NCBI GenBank assembly: GCA_029339195.1
Contig: JAPTJF010000693.1
Coordinates: forward strand, 1 to 20,780
DNA length: 20,780 bases
From: Micractinium sp. NFX-FRZ
Lineage: Eukaryota > Chlorophyta > Trebouxiophyceae > Chlorellales > Chlorellaceae
Direction: 5' to 3'
Position 1 is the first letter of the stretch, and every line of letters begins with the position of its first letter. The notes beneath the pieces are model-generated. The model was not told where the DNA came from. It saw only the letters and a list, made by a program, of their open reading frames with translations, and did not search any database. Below are positions 8,911 through 17,909 of the stretch, one piece after another. Position numbers and translations under genes: made by a program.

Positions 8911-9812
8911 CCCGCTCAGGTTGCTGCCGCACCGGGTGTCTGCTGCACAGCCGCCATCAGCTGCACCACCACTGCCGACGCCAGGGCTTGCTGCAGCTGC
9001 TGGGCGGCCGGGTTCTCGCTCTGCAGGGGCAGGGGCGAGGAGGAGGAGGCTGGGATTGCCCGTCGCCATGGGCGGAGGCTTGCCGCCCCCCGGCTGCTGC
9101 GGCGGCGACTTCTGCGCCAGATCTACATGCTGCTGCTGCCCCAGAGACAGCTCCTGCAGGGGCTGACGGCGTGCAAGGCCCGCCAAAGGTTGTCGTGGGC
9201 CGGCGCGCCAATCGCCGCCGCCTCCCGCTGCCGCTCTGCCCCATCCTGCGCCTTGGGTTGCGGCTTGGGCCGTGTCTGTGGGAGCTGCAGCAGGGCAGCT
9301 GCCGTCTGCCGCATCTGCTTGCAGTTCTCTAACTCCTGACGTTGTCGCTGCTGCTCTGCCGCTCTGCCGCTTGTAGCACCTTGCGTGCGCGGACGTGCTC
9401 TCCGGCGCTTTGATCGCCTCCCCTGGTGCCCAGCCCTAATTGGCATCGAATCCCTTCCTCGCCTGGCGGCTCAATAGAATAGTCACCGCGCAATGGAAGG
9501 CGCTGAAGTTGCTGTGCAGGGCTCCGGCTCGCCCCAAAGGTTACTGTTAGCAGTATAAATTGCACCAGGATGCACGCGCTGGCCGGCCGACGCGTGCTGT
9601 GGCGGCCAGTGGGGTCCCGCCCCGCTGCCGCCCTGCTGCCAGCGCACAGTGTGCCGCAGGCGCACAGTGTGCGGCTGGCCTGACTGAGTGTGCTGCAGCT
9701 TGCCTCCAATGCCCTCTTCCATCCCCAGCGCAGTCACCAAGACACAGCCATGAAGAACAAAAAGGCCAACATCTCGCAAGCACTGGCAGGGCGCCAGCCT
9801 CTTTGGTGGCAT
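8911..9812 (-). other. Possible disordered N-terminal part of the transposase-like gene
   Basis: The minus strand has overlapping open frames in all three phases, none intact throughout. Protein-like pieces are a start MPPKRLAPCQCL at 9812, a charged coiled-coil-like stretch (QRQELENCKQMRQTAAALLQ, about 9345-9285), and a Gln/Pro/Gly-rich region leading to SIPYVYQQLGRYEV at about 8890-8850. These could be the disordered N-terminus joined by further frameshifts or introns. The reading frame cannot be settled by eye. TATAAAT on the plus strand at 9554-9560 is probably fortuitous. Confidence 0.3.
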
Positions 9813-10293
9813 TGAGCAGCGGGGCGCTGCCGGCAGCGTTTTACGTCAGAGCTGGCGCCACCACTCCCAGAGTCAATTTAGCTATTTTCCTGAAGCCGAA
9901 GATTTTACTCACTGTCCGCATGCATTCCTAGTGCCTCTAAGGCCTCCCCCCAGCTTTGAGAGGCGTGTTCAATGCCTGCAACTGTTTACGAGAGAATACT
10001 TTTGCCGCGAGGCCCATACCCTTTGGGGATAGACGAACACGGCCCCATAGCTGGGGTTGCGACCAAACGATATGACATTGAGAATTGGAAGTGGGGAGGT
10101 GTCATGTGCTGCATGGTGCGAATGGTTGAAGCTGGGAGAGAAAGGGGAGGGCAGGTGGAAGAAGATCAAGGCACATCGCCACTTAAATGGATGCCGGGCA
10201 GCTGTAGCCATCCCTCGAAGTGCGCGGTCTGATCAAGCATGCAACAATGAAGAGCAATGCGCCCGAACCGTGTGCTGCACTGCAACATACTAC
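9813..10293. other. Intergenic region
   Basis: No gene seen. Base composition is more balanced than the neighbours, with an AG-rich stretch at 10080-10170. A 14-bp perfect palindrome, CGCTGCCGGCAGCG, lies at about 9826-9839. This gap separates two genes on the same strand: the 3' end at 10294 and the possible 5' end of the transposase-like gene. Confidence 0.4.
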
Positions 10294-11288
10294 TCAGGGA
10301 ATACGAATCCTACGCAGGGCCGCCATATACTGTTCTGCAGCACCCCTGGCTGCCTGCTCCGCCTCCAGCCGCTGCTGCAGGTCCGCCTTCTGCTGTTCTG
10401 CTACGGTTGCGGCAGCAGCCCCGGCTGCCCGCTCCTCCTCCAGCTGCTGCTGCAGGTCCGCCCTGGCTGCCTGCTCCGCCTCCAGCCGCTGCTGCAGGGC
10501 CGCCTGCTGCTGCTCTGCTTTGGCTGTGGCAGCAGCCCCGGCCGCCCGCTCCTCCTCTAGCTTCTGCTGCAGGGCCGCCTGTGCGGCATTGGCGACAGAA
10601 GTGGAGGAGGCCAGCAGAAGCTGTCCAAGCGCCGCCAGCTGCTCGGCCTGCTGAGCGCTGGCCTCGGCAGCATCCACGCGCTGCTTCATCGCCTTCAGCT
10701 CCCGCTGCTGGGCCGCAGCTCTGATCCCCGCCCCCTCGCACACCGTCGCCACGACTTGCCTGGACTGCTCTAATGCCTGGCATGCGGCTCCCAGCTGCTC
10801 TTCCCACTCCTCCTCCTGCCCTTGCTGCTGCTGTTCTGCCTGCTCCACCAGCTGCTGTTCCACCTGCTCCTGCTGCTGCGTCACCTGCTCCCGGGATCCG
10901 GCAGCCAGGGACAAGGTGCCTACAGCCTGCGGCTGCTCATGCTGCAGCGGCTCATTCTCCGACTGCAGTGCTGCTTTGCCAGAGGCAGCTGCAGCTGACA
11001 GAGCCTGCAGCTTCGAGCGCACATCCACATCCTGCCGCTGCCCCTCCTCCCCTGTCGCCAACCCTGGTGCGCCGTTGCCGCCAGTACCGCAGCGGGCTGC
11101 ACAGCTGGGCGGGTGCCACTGCTGCTGCTGCGGGTCGGCTTCCTGCTGCTGCTCAACATCCATGGGATCCTCACCGGTACTGAGAATTGTCACCAGCTGG
11201 TGCACACTGCAATCATGCCCCTGCCTCTCGGGTTGCTGCTGCTGCGGCGGCGGCGGCGGCGGTGGTGGCAGCGACTGTGGCTGTGTCA

Positions 11289-11336
<48 letters not shown>

Positions 11337-12116
11337 GGTCCGCTGCTAGCAGTCCCCTAGCAACCTGGGGGCTGGCAGCCGGTGAATTCGGAGCCTGGCT
11401 TCCCCCCATTTGCTGCTCCATTGGCGACTGCCCAGCCTCCAGCTGCGCTCCTGCAGCAGCAGCTGCAGCACTGCCTTCTGCCGCGGTGCCCGGTTTGCTG
11501 CTGCGGGGCTTCTTTCTCGGCTGCAGCTGCAGGGCGCCTTTGAACGTCCTCGCCTGCTCAGAGTCCGACTTCCAGACTTCATAGGACGCCCGGCCCTCGC
11601 CTGCCCTGCTCAGTACCAGCACGTCGCCAGTGCCGCACTGCAGGGGCAGCAAGTACACAGGCACAAAGGCGGGGTGGGAGGAAGACTCATGTGTGCAACA
11701 CGGGAGGCCGACGGGCGCCCGTGCAGTTTTGCAGAGTGCAGTTACCGGCTAAGCATTCCAGACAAGTGGAGAGCTGCTGGCGGCCATCAGCAGGCTCATT
11801 GCCAGCCTGATAAGGCCATGCAGCTTACGACACGCCTGGCCGTTCCAACGCAGCCTACATAGGCAGACTGACTGGCAACCATCGCGCCCACCCAGGCATG
11901 ACCATACCTTGTTTTTTAGCTCAGGGCAGGTAAGCTGCCAGTTTGCGCCATTGTTGTTGCTGCTGCGCGTGAGCTTGCACTCAGTTCCCCACTCTTGCGG
12001 CGCTGGCTCTCCGCTGTCCTCCTGGCCTTGGTCTTCCACTTGCTTCTGCCTCATTCGCACTCGTCCGGTTTGCTCGTCTGCGCCCGGCTCAAAACGGAAG
12101 ACGTCCAGCACTTTCT
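10294..12116 (-). CDS. Gln-rich coiled-coil protein with a possible B3-like DNA-binding part
   Basis: Two exons are well supported. 12116-11908 (acceptor TTTGCAG, donor CAAG/GTATGG) and 11637-10294 (acceptor CCCTGCAG) join in phase 0 and give about 516 residues. An earlier exon is required because the first one starts mid-codon. Residues spanning the junction (WQLTCPELKNK joined to CGTGDVLVLSRAGEG...YEVWK) resemble the end of a plant B3 domain; this is a tentative match. Then come a basic RKKPRSS patch, poly-Ala, an uninterrupted poly-Gln tract of 15 CAG codons, a poly-Pro run and about 200 residues of Ala/Gln/Glu coiled coil ending in two 39-residue repeats. The 448-codon last exon is unbroken. 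A nuclear regulator is a reasonable inference, but low-complexity content limits certainty. Confidence 0.62.
10339..10572 (-). repeat. Two 117-bp in-frame tandem repeats encoding coiled coil
   Basis: Two 39-residue units, at 10572-10456 and 10455-10339. Both begin LQQ(K/Q)LEEERAAGAAA and end LQQRLEAEQAAR. They differ at only about seven residues, which suggests recent duplication that lengthens the coiled coil at the C-terminus. Confidence 0.85.
11289..11333 (-). repeat. Pure CAG triplet tract encoding 15 Gln
   Basis: Fifteen GCT/CAG units without interruption lie inside the last exon of the Gln-rich gene. It is followed on the minus strand by a CCG/CCA-coded poly-Pro run (about 11240-11266). 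The uniform codon use suggests repeat expansion and a length-variable locus. Confidence 0.9.
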
Positions 12117-12765
12117 CTGCAAACAACACAGTGATCACCAGGGGGATGCCACCTTAGTGCGATGAGTGAGGTGTGCACAATGGGGGTTCACATTGACTGC
12201 AAGCAATTAGGTTATGGCAGGCGTGCTTACAACGATTGCACATGAGTTGTAAGCCAAGCTTTTGCTGAGGCTAGGCTCCTGGCTGAAGTGTCCAAGACAC
12301 AGTGCAGACCACAGCTGCCGTCTGGCCAGCATGGCATTGCTGCCAGTACGGTCGGCGGCAGTCTGTGGTATGACGTGGTAGGAAGGCGGGGCTGGCTTCA
12401 GGCGGCAGCCAGCCCCTGCCCCCTCAGTAGCGGCTGACTTCAGGTTGCACCCTGCCTCGGCGCCTTCTGGCGTCAGTCAGAGTTCCCACCCACCCACCCC
12501 TTGCAGGTCTCGCGGCGGCCCATCCCCCTGTGTTGCTTTGGCAGGTTGGGGGGCACCCTCCACTGGGCGCCCCGGTGGAGGGTGGTGCAAGAGTGAGCCC
12601 AGCGCACCGTAGGCGGCATGTGCGGCCAGTCAGACTGGCGGCCGCGACTAGCAGCAGGGCAGCTTTTGGCAGGGTGCGGCGGACAGCGTGACGACGTAGC
12701 GTGGGTGGAGGGCGCCTGGCAGCACGGCACTCGGCGCCGGCGCCGGCGCCAGTACCGCCCCTCAC
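12117..12765 (-). other. Probable intron region or missing exon of the Gln-rich gene
   Basis: An exon supplying one leftover base to the exon at 12116 must lie upstream on the minus strand, possibly here. Open stretches exist (for example around 12425-12300), but none carries a recognisable B3 start. A GC-only triplet run, GGCGCCGGCGCCGGCGCC, occurs at about 12733-12751. Confidence 0.3.
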
Positions 12766-12839
12766 GTTTCAGATTTCTTGGATTTGCTTTGCGTTCCCTT
12801 CCTTTTGGCACTGTTGTGGACTCTGTCCTCTCTAGTCAT
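12766..12839 (-). CDS. Possible first exon of the Gln-rich gene
   Basis: An ATG at 12839-12837 opens 24 codons rich in Lys, Ser and Arg (KRKGTQSKSKK resembles a nuclear localisation signal) before a donor AAC/GTGAGG. If unspliced it stops two bases later at TGA. The basic start would suit a nuclear protein, but linkage to the exon at 12116 is unproven because the exon between is not identified. Just upstream is a CA/TG hairpin at 12870-12894. Confidence 0.27.
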
Positions 12840-13284
12840 CTTGCGATACATCCCATTGTTGACCTTCATGGTGTGTGTAACACACACACACACCGCCAGC
12901 AGGGCAGCTCAGCAAAAGGCTCTGCAGTGGAGCACCAACAGGCGCAAGGGTGCGGAGCGGTATGAAGCAGTACAGCTGACCTCTTTGATCCAACACCCGC
13001 AGACCTGCATTTGTTCATGCAACAACATGTGCCCCGCCTGGCCTCTTTTGCTGCCGCATGCCGCCAAGAGTGGCAAACCGCATCTGCCGTTGACAACTCC
13101 GCGCCCCCTGTACCACCCATCACCCCTTGAGACCCCACCCCCACCCCCCACCCCATCCCCCAAAACCTCCCCCACCTCCCCCCACTCTCACAACAGTCCG
13201 TACAAAACGCAACTCATATGTACAGCAACCTCTCCCTACCCCTGTTTATGCATCTTTTCCCCCCAGCCCAAGCTGCCTCTTGGG

Positions 13285-14760
13285 GGTCTGTATCGCAAGT
13301 TTCATTGTGGAGAAACGGACTGTAAACACAAACAAGCAAGCAACCGAGTGAGGGACGCAATGGGGAGCGTCATGGTTGCACCAAATATGCCAGCCAGCAT
13401 TGTTGACTGGTTGGCAGCGTGTGACGTGACACGTGGCGTTTTCGGCCTGTGGGAAGTCGAGGGCATGAGTGGGCTGGCACTTCTGTATCAAGCTTTCACC
13501 CGACCGGTACATCGGGGGTAATGCCAGCGGCTACGTCCACCCCCGGCCCCCTGTGTTTTCACCACACTGTGCTCTCCCCCAACGAACAGCACCACGCCCA
13601 CTTCCTCCCTGACATCTCACACCACACTCGGGTACGGAGCTGGGCACCGCCGCCACCCAAGGTGGCGGTGTGGGGCCTGACGGCCCCCTCAACCCACCCA
13701 AGCAGTCCACCATCTTTGTTGCATTGCACCCATTATTTCCCTCCCGAAGCCCCCCACAAGCCTGCTGCATCGGTTGATCCTGCTGTGAATGCTTTGTTCT
13801 GCCTGCCTTGCTTGCAATCATGGCAGTCCCTGTTGTCCACAGGCCCGATCCGTTCGTTGTTTGCACACAAAGCAGACCGTAAACCCCCCAAAGCATGAGC
13901 GTGCGCAGAATGTAGCATGCTGTGCAAGGGGCCAAAGCGTGCAAGATGCAGCGTGCTGAGAGTATCACACGTAGGGGGTGGTGCATGGTGGGGGTCAAAC
14001 GGCTGCCCCGGGAGTAGCGCACTTGCCCCCACTAGACTAGTGGCAGTACTGCCGCGAGGGCATGGACATGTAGCACACATTGTGTTTGCATACCCTCCCT
14101 CCCAATCCCCACGCCTTGAGCCGCTTACTGTGCCCTACCCGCCAGCCCACCGAGATGTTAGCCAGTTGTGCGCGTGCCTGCCGCCAAATGTGGGATAAAG
14201 CCGCTGGCCAGGCCGCTTCTGTGTACCCCCCTGCCCCTCGTTACCTCCCTGTTTCCTACGGCCCCTCTCCCCCGATCTCACACACACACACACGCGAGCG
14301 CTACTTATCACTTCTTGCTTCCTTAGTACCTGTTGTTTCTCCACACCGGCCCGGTGCCACACACCGCACGCGGGCCCCGAGCCGGGCACCGCCGCCACCC
14401 GGGCTGGTGGTGCGGGGCTTGGCGCTCCCCCTCACCCCGAGCCAAGCAGTCCAGCTACGTGGTGCATTGCGCCCATCAGTTGTGGGGTGCTTCCTCTGTA
14501 CTAACCGTGTGCCGCCCCTTTTGCTCCTCCAGTCATACCCCCGCCCCCCTCCCCCCCATTTTTGCACTTTTCCAGCCTGCTGCATCGGTTCATCCCGCTG
14601 TGTTTCCCCTGCTCTCCTTTCCTGTCACAGGAACGGTTCCGGCTTGCAATCCTGCCGCCCCCCCGTTGTTCCAGGGGTCTGTGTCGCACTGTTTGTTTTG
14701 CGGTAATGACAGTCTGGATATCCAGACTGTCAACCCACAAAAGCACAGGAATCTCAAGGA
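13285..14760 (+). repeat. Degenerate tandem repeat, two long copies and one partial
   Basis: A long unit at about 13625-13900 recurs at about 14370-14760. Shared words are GGGCACCGCCGCCACCC (13643 and 14382), AAGCAGTCCA (13699 and 14443), CCTGCTGCATCGGTT (13759 and 14576) and GCTTGCAATC (13810 and 14641). The end of the unit, of the form TCTGT-TCGCA-GTTT-ACTGTAAAC-ACAAA-GC, also occurs alone near 13285-13345. Spacing is about 550 and 850 bases because internal C-rich tracts differ. There is no protein-like frame in common. Nature unknown: it could be a satellite or a non-autonomous element. No telomeric motif accompanies it. Confidence 0.6.
14707..14732. repeat. Perfect 26-bp palindrome
   Basis: The arms TGACAGTCTGGAT and ATCCAGACTGTCA meet without a loop at GATATC. 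It sits in the last copy of the repeat and is absent at the matching place in the others, so it looks like an insertion scar or a protein-binding site. Confidence 0.9.
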
Positions 14761-14857
14761 GCACACTCGTGTAGTGCTCGTCCAGCCCAAGTTCACACAC
14801 ACGCGTTCACCCCGCAGCCCGTAGTTCCCACTCGAATGATTAAACAGTTGCACTCAC

Positions 14858-15453
14858 TGGTTGCGCCGATGATGCCGCCTCTTTTGCAGAAGATGGTGGG
14901 CACTATCTTTGCAATTCTGAGTTCGTCCTTGCTGGTGCTTGGTAGCTCTTGCCAGTATGAGTTCTGCATGGTGCGCCCCACAAAACAAATATTGAGGTCA
15001 GTTTGGTCTGCAACTTGCGCCACCTACTTTGGTGGAATGTGTGGGTGATGCGGGTGTGGCGGATGCAGGCTGGGCATGGGGCAGATTGGGCCATTCCCTC
15101 CAAAAATGCTGCACGATGATGCAGTAGCTCACGCGTGACCAGGAATGCAGGAGTACACCCTACTTTGCATTCACCAATTCACCACTTTGATGTCCACTGA
15201 CTGAGGGTCGTCACCCACCTGATGACCCGAAGGCAACTTGCGCTTCTGCGTGCGAACAATGCGGGCTGCCGTGGCCAGCGGCCGTGCAGCACCAGCTGCC
15301 GCTGGCAATGCTTTTGCTGGAGAGCTGGTGCTGCCGGTGTGCATGGCTGCGTAGTTTGTGGTCTTGCGCGGGCGCACTGCTGCCTTCTGCTCAACGCCGG
15401 TCTGCATGTGCCCAGCAGCTGCCTGGTGGAACTGACTCTCAGGAACTCGCTCC
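14858..15453 (-). CDS. Two exons of an unrecognised gene (partial)
   Basis: Exon 15453-15219 follows a good acceptor (CTTCTGTTCAG) and ends at donor CATCAG/GTGGGT. Exon 15023-14858 follows CAAAGTAG and ends at ACCA/GTGAGT, a strong donor. They join in phase 0 and give about 133 residues. The first part is basic and Ala/Ser-rich (RPRKTTNYAAMHTG, then ARIVRTQKRKLPSG). The second is globular-looking (DLNICFVGRTMQNSYWQELP, then KIVPTIFCKRGGIIGA). Exons are needed on both sides. Downstream of the last donor the sequence runs into the degenerate repeat, so the 3' end may have been lost. Codon use is less GC-biased in the second exon. I do not recognise the family. Confidence 0.45.
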
Positions 15454-15459
15454 CTGAAC

Positions 15460-16860
15460 AGAAGATTGTAGGGCAGGAGAGTGTTCTAGTTTGGGGTCAC
15501 CGCAGCACTGCGGCCACTTGGCACTCCGGCCAACTAGCTGCAAGCAAACAGGCTAGGGCGCGTTTCCGAGATCGCAAATTAGCTAAACGTGGCGCCTTTG
15601 CACGCCCAGGGGTGGGGTGGGGACCCGTGGGGTGGGGCTACTCCCCAGCTCCGGCAGCACCGCCGCGGTTGCACGGCGAGTCCTTACCGCGCGGACGTCT
15701 TGTCCTGAGAGCCTGTGTACACAAGTGGACCCGGACTGTTTCGTGGCTGAAGAGGGCAGCGCCTGCTGCATCTGCAAACCGCCCACCCCGGGTCCTATAA
15801 ATTCCTGCTGACAAAAGCCCGATCAGCTTGCAAGAGTAGCACAAAAGGGTTACCTTTCAAGCTTGAAAGCTTGAAGCAGCCGCTGGGCCGAGGATGGGAT
15901 GGTGTGTGGAGGGTCCCAACACCATGGCAGCGGCAGGCAGCAACGGCGCCGTTGCCGGCATTACAAGGGGCGCGCGTCATGAACAGGGCAGTTCAGATAC
16001 AGGCTGCAATTATGCGATGGTGGCAACATGATGTGTGCATGGCGGCATCATAAAGAGAGCACAGGGAGCCTGGCAAGGCCGCACAGCACAGCATGTCCGG
16101 GCGCCGGGGCTAGCAGAAACGCCGTTGAGCAGTGCAAGTCGAGCCGGCGGTTGAGCACTGCTGCGGGTGCGCTGGCTGCATTGGCCGCCAAGCTAGGCCA
16201 AAGCTGTGGATCGTGGTGTCAGAGCGGCTGGGTGACTTGATGCCACGCGTGTCATCAACATTTAACGGGCAAATGGCAGCAAGCCGACATCATGGCAGGC
16301 ATGTGGGTGGGCAGATGGCTGAAGCTGGGAATGGCGGCGCCAGCAATTTGCCGGCTGGTCGTACGAACGCGTTACAATCCAGGCAAGCCAACCTTTCGGA
16401 ACTGGCAGGGCAGAGAAAGAGAAAAGCAACACAGGCAATTGAAGGCAGCATGCCACCCCGGGTGGCGAGGGCCTCGAATGTTACCAGCCTCTACATAATA
16501 TAATGATGGCGCGCACGCTGGCTGCTGCACGCGTTGATATGCTGAGCTTCGATGCGGGCACACTGAGCAGGGCTTCAAGCTGGCAGGCCCGCCAGTGCAG
16601 CGAAGGCATGCACATCGAGCGCATGCCAGCACTGCCGACAGCCATGGGCATAGCAGTTTGGTGGCCGGGTTGGTCGCAGCATGGGTGCAGGTGGACCTGG
16701 CCCCGGGCCAGGTGGGCCACCCTCGCCCCATCAGCATTGCAGCTGTACGCAGTGGGTGCCGGCAGCAGCACCTGCAGCTGTTGCAGCTGTGACGGCGCCA
16801 GCAAACTGCAGCACATGTGGCGGGTTTGTGCGGCGGCGGCCTGCAGGCAGCCAACTTGGG
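15460..16860. other. Gene-poor region with short palindromes
   Basis: Nothing convincing is coded here. A plus-strand frame at 16132-16503 (123 codons, with a basic GQRKRKATQ patch) is the best candidate but lacks domain or splice support. Two perfect 16-bp palindromes occur: CTTTCAAGCTTGAAAG at 15854-15869 and GCAACGGCGCCGTTGC at 15940-15955. TATAAAT at 15796-15802 has no clear gene after it. Confidence 0.4.
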
Positions 16861-16869
16861 CATGTCAGC

Positions 16870-17170
16870 CTCATCGAGCACGAGAGAGTGGCCGGCGGGA
16901 GGCCTTAGCGCAGTGGTGCACAGGCTCCCACTGCGGTGCAGAAGCTTCTTAAGAGACGGGCCGATGGCAGCAGATCCCCCAGGACCATCGCCTGTGCCCG
17001 CACTGCGGCGTTGGCACAGAGACAGTAGCACACATGATCTATCTCACCCCGCTACTCGTCTCTCCGCACTCACGTTGCTGACCTGGTTGGCCCAATACCC
17101 ACATATGCACACTTTCCTGCAGCAACCCGCGTCCCATTTGGCATGTGTTGCTGCTGCATGCCGAAAGTGA
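16870..17170 (+). mobile_element. 3' end of a LINE-type (non-LTR) retrotransposon, decayed
   Basis: Three frame segments read in order like the tail of a LINE ORF2. Frame 2 has LSAVVHRLPLRCRSFLRDG (about 16904-16960). Frame 3 has RWQQIPQDHRLCPHCG then ETVAHMIY (16962-17045), the Cys-Cys-His type zinc motif that closes many such proteins. Frame 2 then has TFLQQPASHLACVAAACRK to a TGA near 17170. Two one-base frame changes separate the segments. RT motifs are absent upstream, so this is a truncated copy. Assignment rests on remembered family wording. Confidence 0.55.
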
Positions 17171-17194
17171 ACGTCTTGCATGCCTGCCGGTATT

Positions 17195-17283
17195 ACCGAG
17201 CCAGCACCGAGTTAATGGCCGGTTGCTGCCTTCCTCTTGGTCTCGGCTACTTTACCGTGCCAGCACCAAGTTAATGGCCAGTT
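17195..17283 (+). repeat. Direct repeat pair of 30 bp, 59 bp apart
   Basis: 17195-17224 and 17254-17283 share 27 of 30 bases (ACCG-GCCAGCACC-AGTTAATGGCC-GTT). They lie just after the LINE-type fragment and overlap the 3' edge of the TPR fragment on the other strand. They could be a duplicated retroelement tail. Confidence 0.8.
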
Positions 17284-17906
17284 TCCGCTGCTGACTGCCA
17301 TGTGCATTGAAAGCCTGCGGCCAGTGCTGCACGTGCATGTGAATAGCTGCCAGGTTGTTCCATGCCTCTTGCAGGCACGGCAAGGCCAGGGCGGGGCAGG
17401 GCAGGGCGGGGGGAGGGGTTTGGGCGAGGGTGGGCAAGAGAGGGGAAGGCATGCATGCAACGTCCACGTGCCTGCTTGCTGCTGCACATATTTCTCCTCC
17501 TCTGGCTGAACTCACCGTCCTCACGTGCTGCACCACCCCGCCCATGCCCACTCTCCTGCTGGCTATTACCAAACTAACCGATAACCGGCCGCCTCTGCTC
17601 CCACAGCTCTCCCACAGCCTGCAACCTGCTCCCAGCATCCCATCGCAGCACCCGCTTCCAGTCCATCCCAGCAGCCCATCTCTACCCCCCCACCCTAGCC
17701 TAACCTGCCCCGCCCATCCCGTTTGTTGGCTCCAGCTGCGAGCTGCGCATGAAGGCGCGCATGGCGGGATGTGTGTTACAGTCACCCCGCATAGTAGGCC
17801 CTTGTGGACCGGGACGGGGGGCGGAGTGGCTACACCGGGCCATCGTGCCATGGCGGAGGGGTAGTCCCTTTCCTTGATGTAGCAGTAGCCCAACAGGTGC
17901 TTGCAA
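17252..17906 (-). pseudogene. Fragment of a TTC27-like tetratricopeptide (TPR) gene
   Basis: Minus-strand pieces read in the order of a TPR protein. After an acceptor CACAG at 17907 comes HLLGYCYIKERDYPSAM (about 17900-17840). In another frame, AFMRSSQLEPTNG follows (about 17755-17715). After a GTTAGG donor and a TGCAAG acceptor comes EAWNNLAAIHMHVQHWPQAF (about 17375-17320), ending at a TAA at 17252-17254. The phrase LEPxNGEAWNN matches the wording of TTC27-type TPR proteins in plants and animals. The rest of the gene is missing and the frame is not continuous between the first two pieces. Kept splice borders point to duplicated genomic DNA rather than a retrocopy. Ortholog assignment is tentative. 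Confidence 0.45.
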
Positions 17907-17909
17907 CTG

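Noticed and set aside
10916..11584. 222-codon plus-strand Cys/Gly-rich ORF
   Set aside because: The poly-Cys run is the reverse reading of the CAG/Gln tract on the minus strand.
12728..12752. Alternating GGCGCC run as Z-DNA or regulatory site
   Set aside because: Simple GC repeat within a GC-rich region; nothing else supports a function.
12778..13521. 247-codon plus-strand ORF
   Set aside because: It is mostly Pro/Ser/Thr from C-rich repeats and a CA microsatellite, with no domain or splice support.
16372..17031. 219-codon minus-strand ORF
   Set aside because: Cys/Arg-rich shadow across the LINE-type fragment, which reads sensibly on the plus strand.
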